Of a stretch of DNA of 64,000 nt, positions 1-8,680 are shown in pieces. How positions within the stretch are numbered: the first letter of the stretch is position 1; each line of letters begins with the position of its first letter. The notes beneath the pieces are model-generated. The model saw nothing but the letters and a program-made list of their open reading frames with translations. It had not been told where the DNA came from and did not search any database. This stretch comes from SpSt-398 sp041752235 (GTDB lineage: Bacteria; Bacteroidota; Bacteroidia; Chitinophagales; Chitinophagaceae). The position numbers and the translations under genes were made by a program. The stretch lies in the NCBI GenBank assembly GCA_041752235.1, contig JBGSHM010000006.1, positions 62,001-126,000 of the forward strand, in the 5' to 3' direction.

Positions 1-1523
1 AGATAGAACTGGATTGGATCCAGTTTGAACCGGCTCAGGCTACTAATCCGGTTGTGTTTGCCGACGTGCCAGATATGTCCATGATCCGGGTAGGGGATAC
101 CTATTATGCCAGTAGTACCACCATGCACTACAACCCGGGTGTGCCGATCATGAAGTCAAAAGACCTGGTCAATTGGAAACTGATCGGTTATGCGTATGAT
201 ACCCTGGCCAACCTGGATGAGTTGAACCTTGAAAACGGAAAGAGTACCTATGGCAGGGGTTCCTGGGCCAGTTCCATCCGATATCATAAGGGATTGTATT
301 ACGTGAGCACCTTTGCCCAAACCACCAATAAGACACACATTTTTGTCACCTCAGATATCGAGAAAGGGAAATGGAAACGGATGGAGTTTAGCCCCAGCCT
401 GCACGATCATTCCCTTTTTTTTGATGACGACGGGAAAGTGTATATGCTGTATGGAAACAGGAAACTGACACTGGTGGAATTAGCGCCTGACCTGTCTGGC
501 CTCAAACCGGGCGGACTTAACCAGGTGGTGGTGGAGAATTCAACACAACCCACTGACGGAATTGCACCCAGCGGACTTGGAGAAGGGTCACAATTATTTA
601 AGGTAAATGGGAAATACTATCTGTTCAACATTACCTGGCCCCGGGGCGGTATGCGTACGGTGGTTGTACACCGGGCCGATAAAATCACTGGCCCCTATGA
701 AGGGCGTATTGCCCTGCAACACCTGGGGGTAGCTCAGGGTGGTTTGATCGATATGCCTAACGGTAACTGGTATTCCTACCTTTTTCGTGATAATGGTTCA
801 GTAGGCCGTATTCCTTACCTGGTTCCGGTAAAATGGGTGGATGGATGGCCGGTACTGGGAGAAGAGGGGAAGGTCCCAGACTTGCTAAACCTGCCAGCCA
901 AAAAAAGTTTGATTCCCGGGATCGTCGCCTCCGATGAGTTTGTCCGGAAAACGGGAGAACCCAAATTGCCCCTTGTCTGGCAATGGAACCATAACCCTGA
1001 TAATAAGCTATGGTCTTTGGAAAAGCGAAAAGGTTTTTTCCGTTTGACAACAGGACGGGTGGATACATCCTTTTACTTTGTCCGCAATCTGCTGACCCAA
1101 CGAACCTTTGGCCCGGTATGCACCGGCACTACCTCACTGGATGTGACGAATATGAAAGATGGTGATTTTTCCGGGTTGGCCCTCTACCAAAAACGATATG
1201 GGCAGGTAGGAGTAAAACAGGAAGCGGGCAAAAGATATATCGTGATGGTGAGTGCAGCATCAGAGAATGCCGTGGAAATGGAAAGAATACCCCTGGAACA
1301 AGGCACTATATTCTTCAAGATCAGTTGTGATTTCACCGATCGTGCCGATACCGGCTATTTCTTTTACAGCCTGGATGGAAAGAACTGGCAATCCATCGGG
1401 CCTCCTTTAAATATGGCCTATACACTCCCACACTTTATTGGATACCGATTTGCCCTTTTTAATTATGCTACTCAAAACGCAGGTGGGTATGTGGATTTTG
1501 ATTATTTCCGCATAAGTGAGTGA
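1..1523 (+). CDS. Glycoside hydrolase family 43 protein (5' end cut by window)
   Basis: Open in frame from base 3, so the gene begins upstream; 506 residues are visible. The N-terminal part is the five-bladed GH43 propeller: the segment PDMSMIRVGDTYYAS carries the catalytic base Asp, HDHSLFFDDDGK a second conserved Asp, and GLGEGSQLFKVNGKYY the catalytic acid Glu. The last ~200 residues look like the C-terminal beta-sandwich (GH43_C2/DUF1349-like) common in beta-xylosidases of subfamily 12. Expected role: exo-acting removal of xylose or arabinose from hemicellulose fragments. The true start and any signal peptide are outside the window. The GTG at 54 is internal to the fold, not a start. Subfamily and substrate are inferred. 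Confidence 0.88.
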   Translation, partial: IELDWIQFEPAQATNPVVFADVPDMSMIRVGDTYYASSTTMHYNPGVPIMKSKDLVNWKLIGYAYDTLANLDELNLENGKSTYGRGSWASSIRYHKGLYYVSTFAQTTNKTHIFVTSDIEKGKWKRMEFSPSLHDHSLFFDDDGKVYMLYGNRKLTLVELAPDLSGLKPGGLNQVVVENSTQPTDGIAPSGLGEGSQLFKVNGKYYLFNITWPRGGMRTVVVHRADKITGPYEGRIALQHLGVAQGGLIDMPNGNWYSYLFRDNGSVGRIPYLVPVKWVDGWPVLGEEGKVPDLLNLPAKKSLIPGIVASDEFVRKTGEPKLPLVWQWNHNPDNKLWSLEKRKGFFRLTTGRVDTSFYFVRNLLTQRTFGPVCTGTTSLDVTNMKDGDFSGLALYQKRYGQVGVKQEAGKRYIVMVSAASENAVEMERIPLEQGTIFFKISCDFTDRADTGYFFYSLDGKNWQSIGPPLNMAYTLPHFIGYRFALFNYATQNAGGYVDFDYFRISE

Positions 1524-1605
1524 GATTTGTCACAAACTTGCGTCAACTGCATTCGTGATGGAGGTCACGTAATATAGATTTTTCGCGGACGACCTTTGTC
1601 CCATC

Positions 1606-3285
1606 ATGAAATACATAATCATTGGCGCCGTTGCAGGGGGAGCCAGCACAGCCGCCCGACTCAGAAGAATGGATGAACATTCGGAGATCATTTTATTTGA
1701 AAAAGGAGAATACGTTTCTTACGCCAATTGTGGTTTACCTTATTATATCGGGGATGTGATCACCGAGAGAGAGAAGTTGTTTGTACAAACGGCTTCAGGT
1801 TTTCGCAACCGCTTTGCCATTGATGTGCGGGTGCAATCGGAAGTGATCGCCATTGATCCAACCAATAAAAATGTTTCGGTGAAAAATCTGATCACCGGAG
1901 AAGAATATATCGAAACCTATGATAAATTGGTACTGTCCCCCGGGGCCGAACCGGTACGACCTCCATTGCCAGGCATTCAGGAGCAAGGGATATTCACCTT
2001 ACGTAATGTGGGCGATACGGATCGCATCAAAAACTATGTACAACGTTTTCCCAAAGGAAAAGCCGTGATCATTGGAGCCGGTTTTATCGGACTTGAAATG
2101 GCGGAGAACCTGCACCATTTGGGTATGGATGTATCCATTGTGGAAATGGGTGACCAGGTGATGGCACCGCTTGATTATCCCATGGCCGCGCTGGTACAAC
2201 AACACATACGTTCAAAAGGAGTCCATCTATTTCTGGAAACAGCCGTAACCGGATTTGAAAGAACTGAAGCTGGATTGAAGGTTATGGTCAAAGACCATGA
2301 GCCGCTGCATGCCGATGTTGTGATTCTGTCCATTGGTGTACGCTCAGATACACGGCTTGCCAGGGCCGCCGGACTCGAGATCGGAAAAGTTGGTGGTATC
2401 TTTGTCAATGAGTTCCTGCAAACTTCCAACCCCGATATCTATGCGGTTGGGGATGTGATCGAATTCAATTGCCCCATTACACATAAACCTTCGAATACCT
2501 TCTTAGCAGGTCCAGCCAATAAACAAGGCCGTATCTGTGCCAACAATATTGTATTTGGCAATACACGCAGATATAAAGGCGCGATCAATACAGCTATCGC
2601 TAAAGTGTTTGATATGACAGTGGCCACTGCCGGTGTCCCCGTGAAGAAGCTCAAGGCCAACGGTATGGAGTCGCTTGTATCAACCACCTTCAATGGTTCG
2701 CATGCAGAATACTATCCCGGAGCGGAAAAGATGACCATTCAATTAGCCTACGAACAAGAAACGGGAAAATTATGGAGTGCCCAGGTGGTAGGTTATGAAG
2801 GGGTGGATAAGCGGGTTGACCTGCTGGCTACCGTGATCAAAAACGGCGGGACTATCTATGATCTGACTGAACTGGAACATGCTTATGCACCTCCCTATTC
2901 TTCTGCTAAGGATCCGGTGAATATGGCAGGGTTTGCAGCAGAGAATGTATTGCAGAAAAGAGTACAGCCATTTTACTGGCCCGAAATTCAAGCGCTCTCC
3001 AATGAAGATTATTTGTTGGACGTACGCACGGTCGAGGAATTCTCTAAAGGCTCTATCCCGGGCGCGGTCAATATTCCACTGGATGAAATTAGGCAACGCC
3101 TGAATGAGATACCTGTGGATAAAACAGTCTATCTGTTTTGTCAGGTGGGTATGCGCGGATATCTGGCTTCACGAATACTGATGCAACATGGGTTTGGGGA
3201 TGTTCGAAGTTTGTCAGGTGGGTATCGGTTATGGGATGCCTGTACAACGGAGAAGGATTTATTAAAGGTTGAGGAGTTGGTATAG
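1606..3285 (+). CDS. CoA-disulfide reductase-like flavoprotein fused to a rhodanese domain
   Basis: 559 residues. Residues 1-450 form a pyridine-nucleotide-disulfide oxidoreductase: an FAD site at residues 3-20 (IIIGAVAGGAS), an NADH site near residue 150 (AVIIGAGFIGLEMAENL), and the single active Cys42 in SYANCGLPYY that marks the CoA-disulfide reductase / NADH oxidase class. Residues ~460-559 are a rhodanese domain with active Cys512 in FCQVGMRG. Fusions of this kind (CoADR-RHD) reduce CoA disulfides, CoA persulfides or polysulfide with NAD(P)H, so a role in low-molecular-weight thiol or sulfane-sulfur balance in the cytoplasm is likely. It stands alone, 82 bases after the GH43 gene. The family is secure; the physiological substrate is not. 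Confidence 0.9.
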   Translation: MKYIIIGAVAGGASTAARLRRMDEHSEIILFEKGEYVSYANCGLPYYIGDVITEREKLFVQTASGFRNRFAIDVRVQSEVIAIDPTNKNVSVKNLITGEEYIETYDKLVLSPGAEPVRPPLPGIQEQGIFTLRNVGDTDRIKNYVQRFPKGKAVIIGAGFIGLEMAENLHHLGMDVSIVEMGDQVMAPLDYPMAALVQQHIRSKGVHLFLETAVTGFERTEAGLKVMVKDHEPLHADVVILSIGVRSDTRLARAAGLEIGKVGGIFVNEFLQTSNPDIYAVGDVIEFNCPITHKPSNTFLAGPANKQGRICANNIVFGNTRRYKGAINTAIAKVFDMTVATAGVPVKKLKANGMESLVSTTFNGSHAEYYPGAEKMTIQLAYEQETGKLWSAQVVGYEGVDKRVDLLATVIKNGGTIYDLTELEHAYAPPYSSAKDPVNMAGFAAENVLQKRVQPFYWPEIQALSNEDYLLDVRTVEEFSKGSIPGAVNIPLDEIRQRLNEIPVDKTVYLFCQVGMRGYLASRILMQHGFGDVRSLSGGYRLWDACTTEKDLLKVEELV

Positions 3286-3312
3286 GTTATATACTCATAC
3301 TTTTTTTACCGA

Positions 3313-3531
3313 TTTTACCGCGAAGGCGCAAGGGCGCAAAGTGGCGCGAGGCTGTGCGAGACCTCTGGTCTCGCACGGTTGTCTTGTCGCCTCTGGCGAC
3401 TCGAACAATAACCTTTTCTTTTTTTAATAATAAATAATAGTTGCCGCCAGAGGCGGCGTTCTGGAAGTGCGAGACCAGAGGTCTCGCACAGCCCTCGCAC
3501 AGCCTTGCGCCTTTGCGTCCTGGCGGTAAAA
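3313..3531. repeat. Composite palindromic element, copy A
   Basis: A 219-base nested inverted repeat filling most of the gap between the flavoprotein and thiolase genes. The outer arms start TTTTACCGC and end GGCGGTAAAA. Inside lie four hairpins: 3354-3376 (10-bp stem GTGCGAGACC, loop TCT), 3386-3400 (GTCGCC, loop TCT), 3443-3457 (GCCGCC, loop AGA) and 3467-3489 (GTGCGAGACC, loop AGA). The second pair is the reverse complement of the first, around an A/T-rich centre. The frames open through it are by-products of the palindrome, not genes. A second copy of almost the same length lies at 8681-8898. Confidence 0.88.
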
Positions 3532-3582
3532 ACCCACCAATCACAAACTCCTATTCCCTAACTTGCACTCCAAAAATTCCCC

Positions 3583-4785
3583 ATGCCCCAATCCTTTCTC
3601 ATTGACGGCATACGTTCACCCATCGGCAGTTTTGGCGGTGCCCTTTCACCAGTCAGGGTAGATGATCTTGCTGCGCATGTAATCAAAGCAATCATTGACA
3701 GAAACCCGGCAATCCCGGCCTCCGGTATTGATGAGGTCATTTTCGGTTGTGCCAACCAGGCAGGGGAAGACAACCGCAATGTGGCCCGTATGGCCCTGTT
3801 GCTCGCGGGTTTACCTTATACCATCCCCGGTGAAACAGTTAACAGACTTTGTGCTTCGGGCATGTCAGCCATCATTCATGCCCATCGGGCCATTCAGTCG
3901 GGGGATGGCGATCTGTTTATTGCGGGAGGAGTCGAGCAAATGACCAGGGCCCCCTGGGTCATGTCCAAAGCCAGTAAGGCCTTTGGCAATGATGCCCGCT
4001 TGGAAGACAGTTCCTTTGGATGGCGGTTTATCAATCCCAAAATGAAGGAACAATATGGTACCGATGCCATGGGGGAAACAGCCGAGAACCTGGTAGATAT
4101 TTATAATATTTCTCGTGATGAACAGGACCGCTTTGCCAGTTGGTCGCAACAAAAGGCGGCAAGTGCTCAGTCTTCGGGACGTTTAGCCAAAGAGATCATA
4201 CCCGTACAAATAACTGGCCGAACCGGCGTTGCCGTGATTGACAAAGACGAGTTCATCAAACCAGGGACTACTCCTGAAATACTTGCCAAGCTCAAACCTG
4301 CTTTTCGAAAAGAGGGAACCGTAACAGCGGGAAATGCCTCCGGATTAAATGATGGGGCCGCAGCTACCCTGATCGCTTCGGAAATGGCCGTTAATAAATT
4401 CAGGTTGGAACCCATGGCCCGCATTGTAGCATCGGCTGTAGTAGGCGTAGAACCCCGCATTATGGGCATTGGCCCGGTGCTGGCTTCCCAAAAAGCGCTT
4501 CAAAAAGCTGGCCTTAGCCTCGATCAAATGGATATCATTGAAATAAATGAGGCTTTTGCTGCGCAGGTATTAGCCTGTACCCGGCAATTAGGATTGAAGG
4601 ATGATGACCCGCGTATCAATCCAAATGGTGGGGCGATTGCCTTAGGACATCCCCTGGGGATGTCGGGTACACGCATCACCTGGTCGGCGGCTATGGAATT
4701 AAAGGAGCAGAAAAAAAAGTACGCGCTGGTAACGATGTGCATTGGTGTCGGGCAAGGATATGCGGTTATTCTTGAGCGCCCGTAG
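3583..4785 (+). CDS. Acetyl-CoA acyltransferase (thiolase, PcaF-like)
   Basis: 400 residues, the usual thiolase length. The nucleophilic Cys90 sits in NRLCASGMSA, His356 in GGAIALGHPLG and the second Cys386 in VTMCIGVGQG, so the catalytic set is complete. The stretch EVIFGCANQAGEDNRNVARM and the WRFINPKMKEQYG motif resemble 3-oxoadipyl-CoA thiolases (PcaF), but no other aromatic-degradation gene is nearby, so a general role in beta-oxidation or acetoacetyl-CoA metabolism is just as likely. It is monocistronic, begins after a palindromic element and ends 40 bases before a convergent gene. Confidence 0.9.
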   Translation: MPQSFLIDGIRSPIGSFGGALSPVRVDDLAAHVIKAIIDRNPAIPASGIDEVIFGCANQAGEDNRNVARMALLLAGLPYTIPGETVNRLCASGMSAIIHAHRAIQSGDGDLFIAGGVEQMTRAPWVMSKASKAFGNDARLEDSSFGWRFINPKMKEQYGTDAMGETAENLVDIYNISRDEQDRFASWSQQKAASAQSSGRLAKEIIPVQITGRTGVAVIDKDEFIKPGTTPEILAKLKPAFRKEGTVTAGNASGLNDGAAATLIASEMAVNKFRLEPMARIVASAVVGVEPRIMGIGPVLASQKALQKAGLSLDQMDIIEINEAFAAQVLACTRQLGLKDDDPRINPNGGAIALGHPLGMSGTRITWSAAMELKEQKKKYALVTMCIGVGQGYAVILERP

Positions 4786-4796
4786 CGCCATGGTGA

Positions 4797-4831
4797 TAAA
4801 GCTTAAACGCCAAGACGCAAGGGCGCTAAGG
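4797..4831. repeat. Half-copy of the ACGCCAAGACGC intergenic repeat
   Basis: The 40-base gap between the convergent thiolase and M14-like genes carries AAACGCCAAGACGCAAGG followed by GCGCTAAGG. This matches one outer arm of the composite elements at 3313 and 8681 and the elements at 10119 and 45124. No matching second arm is seen, so this is a half-site or a decayed copy. It overlaps the last codons of the minus-strand gene. Confidence 0.55.
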
Positions 4832-5599
4832 AGAAATGGTATTCAGTAACCACGCCATCATTTCCCTGTATTTCTCCACCTTGCCGTGTTCTGTTTCGCA
4901 GTTTACATACGGGATATTCTTTTTACCACAGTACACACTCAACGACCCATCATCCGTACACCCCTCATTATCCTGCAACACACAATTATACCCCTTCGCT
5001 TTGATGGTATGGAAGAGTGACTCTTCGGTCACCAGGAAGAAATCATCCGGGTCTTCTTCGGGATTGATGAATACTTTTTTTGCATCCCTGCTTTTTTCCC
5101 CTTCAGCGGCATAGGTAAGTACAGAGAAATACCCCGGGGTATTATTATGCAAGGAAACTACATAAGCGAGCGAGTCTGGGAGTAATTGTAGAAAACGTTC
5201 ACCCAATTGCCTGATCGATCTGGCCGCATCGGGATGGTATCGTCCCATTAGGCGTAGTGAGCGGTCAATGCCTGTTGCGGTAAACATGCCATTGGGGTCA
5301 AAGGAATAGTATTTCCCCTTGACCCGGAAACGGATATACCGTTTGTTCCAGTTCTGGATACGGATCATCTGTCCTCCGCGTTTTTCCAGGATGGATCGGG
5401 TAGCCTGGATCGAGGTCAGTTCATCATCATGCAAATGGATGAATACCGTGCCGTCGGTTGGACCAAACCGTGTTGTGACCAATGATAGTTTTCGGTCACC
5501 GATTTTGTGAAAGACAATTTTTTCCAGGGGGGTGGGTCGGGTATGCCCATAGCATACAGTGATCAACAGAAGGAAAAATATGGTACGCCCGGATACCAT
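4826..5599 (-). CDS. Secreted M14-like zinc hydrolase, unassigned
   Basis: 257 residues with a hydrophobic N-terminus (residues 5-18) that looks like a signal peptide. The family is not recognised with certainty, but the order of motifs fits the zinc carboxypeptidase (M14) / succinylglutamate-desuccinylase fold: H57-x-x-E60 in IHLHDDE as metal ligands, FDPN near residue 100 as a substrate-binding loop, H151 in VVSLHNN as third ligand and E235 in YVNCETEHG as catalytic acid. It lies 9 bases downstream of plsX and probably shares its transcript. The role is unknown; peptidoglycan or peptide trimming is possible given the signal peptide. Confidence 0.6.
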   Translation of the reverse strand: MVSGRTIFFLLLITVCYGHTRPTPLEKIVFHKIGDRKLSLVTTRFGPTDGTVFIHLHDDELTSIQATRSILEKRGGQMIRIQNWNKRYIRFRVKGKYYSFDPNGMFTATGIDRSLRLMGRYHPDAARSIRQLGERFLQLLPDSLAYVVSLHNNTPGYFSVLTYAAEGEKSRDAKKVFINPEEDPDDFFLVTEESLFHTIKAKGYNCVLQDNEGCTDDGSLSVYCGKKNIPYVNCETEHGKVEKYREMMAWLLNTISP

Positions 5600-5608
5600 G
5601 CTATAGCC

Positions 5609-6550
5609 TTAATCCACTAATTCTTTTTTCATCAGGTCCATTACTTCCTTCTCGATCATTTTTTGGGCCAGGAGGATCATGTTCTTAAAAGCCGTTTCGC
5701 CTGAGATCCCATGACCGATGATAACGGGTTTGGAAACACCCAATACCGGAGTACCGCCATAGATCTCAAAATTGAAACGGTCCAGGTAGGGGTGATGAAT
5801 ATCCTTTTGGCTGGTGACCTCATAAATGGATTCCGCCATTTTGAGGATGATATTTCCCACAAAGCCTTCACAGACCATCACATCGGCCTTGTCTAACAGG
5901 ATATCCCGGCCTTCAATATTTCCGATAAAATGAATGTGTTTGTTTTCTTTGAGCAGGGGATAGGTTGCCTGCGCGAGGATATTGCCCTTTCCTTCTTCTT
6001 CTCCAACATTGATCAATCCCACCCGCGGATCAGCGATCCCCAGGATATGCCGCGCATAAACCGTTCCCATGATGGCGAATTGGTTCAATTGTTCCGGTTT
6101 GCAATCGGCGTTGATGCCCACATCCAGTAACAACCCGGTCCTGCCATTTTCTTTGGGTATGATGGTGGAGATGGTTGGGCGTAATACCCCTTCGAGGGCT
6201 TTGATGGAGAAGAGGGCACCAACGAGCATGGCGCCTGTATTACCGGCACTGATAAAGGCATCGATCTTTCCTTTGGCCAATAGCCCAAATCCAACCGCAA
6301 TGGAGGAATTGGGTTTTTCCTTCAGGGCTTTGGTGGGATGCTCATGCATGCCAATCACCTGGTCAGTAGGAATGAGAAGTATGTTGTCTTCGGGAATCTG
6401 ATATTCAGCGAGCAGGGGTCGGATGACCGCTTCGTCACCAGTGAGTACAAGTTGGGCGGGGTGTGGGGCTTCCGCGAAATATTGTTTTATGCCCTTGATG
6501 GCTTCCAGCGGGGCATAATCACCACCCATGAGGTCAATACCGATTTGCAT
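5609..6550 (-). CDS. plsX: Phosphate acyltransferase PlsX
   Basis: 313 residues, a full-length PlsX. It starts MQIGIDLMGGDYAP and contains the glycine-rich AFISAGNTGAMLVGALF and the CEGFVGNIILK motif typical of the family. It makes acyl-phosphate from acyl-ACP and phosphate, the first step of the PlsX/PlsY route to lysophosphatidic acid, at the inner face of the membrane. It sits in the classic yceD-rpmF-plsX order. A 117-base spacer with a GAAGTC repeat separates it from rpmF, and an M14-like gene follows in place of the usual fabH. Confidence 0.97.
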   Translation of the reverse strand: MQIGIDLMGGDYAPLEAIKGIKQYFAEAPHPAQLVLTGDEAVIRPLLAEYQIPEDNILLIPTDQVIGMHEHPTKALKEKPNSSIAVGFGLLAKGKIDAFISAGNTGAMLVGALFSIKALEGVLRPTISTIIPKENGRTGLLLDVGINADCKPEQLNQFAIMGTVYARHILGIADPRVGLINVGEEEGKGNILAQATYPLLKENKHIHFIGNIEGRDILLDKADVMVCEGFVGNIILKMAESIYEVTSQKDIHHPYLDRFNFEIYGGTPVLGVSKPVIIGHGISGETAFKNMILLAQKMIEKEVMDLMKKELVD

Positions 6551-6582
6551 AAGGCAAATGTCGGAAAAACTATCAATAGACA

Positions 6583-6670
6583 GAAGTCAAAAGACCGAAG
6601 TCCGAAGTCAGGGAGTTGAAGTTTAGGTTATGCTTCCTGCCTCCGGCATCGGACTTTCGACTTCGGACTA
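6583..6670. repeat. GAAGTC/GACTTC-type intergenic repeat
   Basis: Between rpmF and plsX the sequence reads AGAAGTCAAAAGACCGAAGT, then CCGAAGTCAGGG, and later the inverted form CGGACTTTCGACTTCGGAC, which can pair into an imperfect hairpin. A related tract (AGAAGTCCGGAGTCCGACTT, then CGGTCCTCCGACC) lies just before the tmRNA at about 53970-54002. It may attenuate or process the operon transcript; no function is shown. Confidence 0.55.
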
Positions 6671-6859
6671 TTTTACAGGCGACTTCTCAGCCACTACTTT
6701 ACCCTTGTAGATCAGCTTTCCTTCGCTTACGTGGGCACGATGGCGAACATGGGTTTCCCCGGTTGTGCTATCGGTGGTCAGTGTAGCGGCAGTAGCCTTG
6801 TAATGGGTCCGGCGTTTAGCGCTGCGTTGCTGGCTATGGCGTCGTTTGGGATTAGGCAT
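6668..6859 (-). CDS. rpmF: 50S ribosomal protein L32
   Basis: 63 residues beginning MPNPKRRHSQQRSAKRRTH, the conserved L32 N-terminus, with the usual basic composition. It has no cysteines, so this is the zinc-free form. It lies 26 bases downstream of the yceD-type gene, the conserved order in most bacteria, and is probably co-transcribed with it and with plsX. Confidence 0.97.
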   Translation of the reverse strand: MPNPKRRHSQQRSAKRRTHYKATAATLTTDSTTGETHVRHRAHVSEGKLIYKGKVVAEKSPVK

Positions 6860-6885
6860 ATCTTAACTGTTTACTGTATGAATGA

Positions 6886-7434
6886 TTATTTTCCTAAATT
6901 TTTAAATTTTTCCAGGCCTTTCCAGATCGGGTTCTCCACCGGTTTTTCCGGGTTTTCCTCCAGTCGGTTAAGCATTTCCCGTACAGCGGGGTTGCAATAA
7001 GGACCATCCATCTTTTCAAAATCACAACTCTTTTGCATCGGGATGCTCAGGTTGATGAATTCATAGATCCAATTGGCAACATGCAGGTGGCTTTCTCCTC
7101 TTCCGATATAATACACATCCGGATCCTCTTCCTGGTCATTCATCTCTTCCGGGTTCTCAACCATTTTGACCGTGATCGTAAATTCATCCCAAAGTTCGAG
7201 GGGAAGATTATTACTACACCGGTCACAGGTCACTTCCAATTTGCCACCTACCACAAATTTCAGGAGCATAAACCCGGTTTTCTTGTCAAGGACCAGTTTT
7301 ATCTGGGCCTGGCAGTTCCGAAAATCCTGCTGCTGAAAGGCTGTAAAGAACTTATCTGTTATTTCGTAGTTATATTCATGGGGTCCGGGTTTCAGTCCCA
7401 CAAAGGCGATCTCATATTCCCGACCTCTGCCCAT
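6886..7434 (-). CDS. yceD: YceD family protein (DUF177)
   Basis: 182 residues. The centre has the C-x-x-C pair of the family (VTCDRCSNNLPLEL), and the C-terminal part holds two further Cys (KSCDFEKMDGPYCNP), the layout of DUF177 proteins. YceD homologues are encoded next to rpmF across bacteria and plants and are linked to 23S rRNA accumulation, so a ribosome-assembly role is inferred. It is the first gene of the yceD-rpmF-plsX operon; a TAnnTTTG element lies 25 bases ahead of its ATG. Confidence 0.9.
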   Translation of the reverse strand: MGRGREYEIAFVGLKPGPHEYNYEITDKFFTAFQQQDFRNCQAQIKLVLDKKTGFMLLKFVVGGKLEVTCDRCSNNLPLELWDEFTITVKMVENPEEMNDQEEDPDVYYIGRGESHLHVANWIYEFINLSIPMQKSCDFEKMDGPYCNPAVREMLNRLEENPEKPVENPIWKGLEKFKNLGK

Positions 7435-7458
7435 GGTACAACTTTTTTAAAGAGTTTG

Positions 7459-7466
7459 CAAAGGTA
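7459..7466 (-). promoter_or_regulatory. -7 element TACCTTTG for yceD-rpmF-plsX
   Basis: Read on the minus strand the bases are TACCTTTG, an exact match to the Bacteroidota -7 consensus TAnnTTTG, 25 bases before the yceD ATG. No clear -33 TTTG is seen at the expected distance. The same octamer precedes rplU at 47813-47820. Confidence 0.5.
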
Positions 7467-7561
7467 GGGGAAATCTGGGAAAAATGATATGCGTTTTGTG
7501 ATTATTTTTACCCCCGACCAGAGCTTAAAGAATTGATTTAAAGATATTTAATTTTTTCCGG

Positions 7562-8674
7562 GTGCAGCAATACCTGACCAGTCTTTTTCAAATGGCCATG
7601 AAGGCCCGTTCCTGGGTCTTCCTGGTCCTGTCTGCCATTGCCATAAAATGGGTTTCTCTCTACCCCGAATTCGTAGAGAAATATTATACCTATGGGGTTT
7701 ACCCGGTGATCTCCACCGTACAGCGATTCCTCCTGGGTTGGATTCCCGTCAGTATGGGTGATCTGCTCTATGCTTTTTTGATCCTGGTGGTCCTTTTCCG
7801 GGTCGGGAAACTGATACGGGTCATTTATCAGAAGAAATTTGACAAGGCCTACCTGCTTTCCGCCCTCAAACAGGCGATCTTCTTATTCCTCCTGATCTAT
7901 GTATTTTTTTATGGACTTTGGGGATTGAATTACAGTCGGTTAGGAATTTCTCACCAACTCGGATTGGAGGTAAAAAAGTATGAGGTCGCCGAACTGGATT
8001 CGCTGACCAGGACACTGGTAAGCCGGGTAAATCAGTATGCTGCCCAGGTATCGGATGAAGAGCTGGCAGGCTTTCGCAAAAAACGCAAACTCTTTCGGGA
8101 AAGTCGGGAGGCCTTCAGGGAACTGGAGAAAACCTATCCTTTTCTCAGGTATGAGCCAAAGTCGATCAAACCCTCACTTTACAGCTATCTGGGAAACTAC
8201 CTCGGTTTTCAAGGTTATTATAACCCATTTTCCGGGGAAGGGCAGGTCAATACCACGATCCCTCCTTTTCTGGAACCCTTTGTAGCCTGTCATGAGATAG
8301 GGCATCAATTGGGCTATGCCCGGGAGTATGAAGCCAATTTCATTGCCTTTCTGGCCTGCCGAAACTTTGATAATCCTGTTTTCCGGTATTCCCTCTATTT
8401 TGACATGTTCCATTATACAATTGATGACTTGTACCGACAGGACAGCGTGGCGGCCAAAAAATACATTGATCAATTGGCTCCGCTGGTTAAAAAGCATCGA
8501 AAAGACCTGGTGAATTTTTATAAAGGATACCGTAACCCGATTGAACCGGTAATATCCAATTTGTATGGGCAGTATTTAAAAGCCAATGGACAACCTGAAG
8601 GGAAACGGAGTTATAACCGGATCGTGGCGTGGTTGGTGGCGTATGGGAAAAAATTCGGGGAAGAGGCGCTTTGA
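7562..8674 (+). CDS. DUF3810 family membrane protein with HExxH motif
   Basis: 370 residues counted from the GTG at 7562; ATG codons at 7592 or 7598 are equally possible starts. Three N-terminal hydrophobic segments (about residues 15-35, 58-80, 100-125) anchor the protein. The soluble part contains CHEIGHQLGYAREYEANF: H244-E245-x-x-H248 followed by conserved Glu residues, the signature of a gluzincin metallopeptidase. This matches DUF3810, common in Bacteroidota and uncharacterised. A membrane-bound zinc protease is the reasonable inference. It is transcribed away from yceD and ends at a palindromic element. Confidence 0.85.
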   Translation: MQQYLTSLFQMAMKARSWVFLVLSAIAIKWVSLYPEFVEKYYTYGVYPVISTVQRFLLGWIPVSMGDLLYAFLILVVLFRVGKLIRVIYQKKFDKAYLLSALKQAIFLFLLIYVFFYGLWGLNYSRLGISHQLGLEVKKYEVAELDSLTRTLVSRVNQYAAQVSDEELAGFRKKRKLFRESREAFRELEKTYPFLRYEPKSIKPSLYSYLGNYLGFQGYYNPFSGEGQVNTTIPPFLEPFVACHEIGHQLGYAREYEANFIAFLACRNFDNPVFRYSLYFDMFHYTIDDLYRQDSVAAKKYIDQLAPLVKKHRKDLVNFYKGYRNPIEPVISNLYGQYLKANGQPEGKRSYNRIVAWLVAYGKKFGEEAL

Positions 8675-8680
8675 TATTGC

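Noticed and set aside
3287..3544. Overlapping frames of 61-85 codons on the minus strand
   Set aside because: They lie wholly inside the composite palindrome; inverted repeats rich in GC keep frames open by chance.
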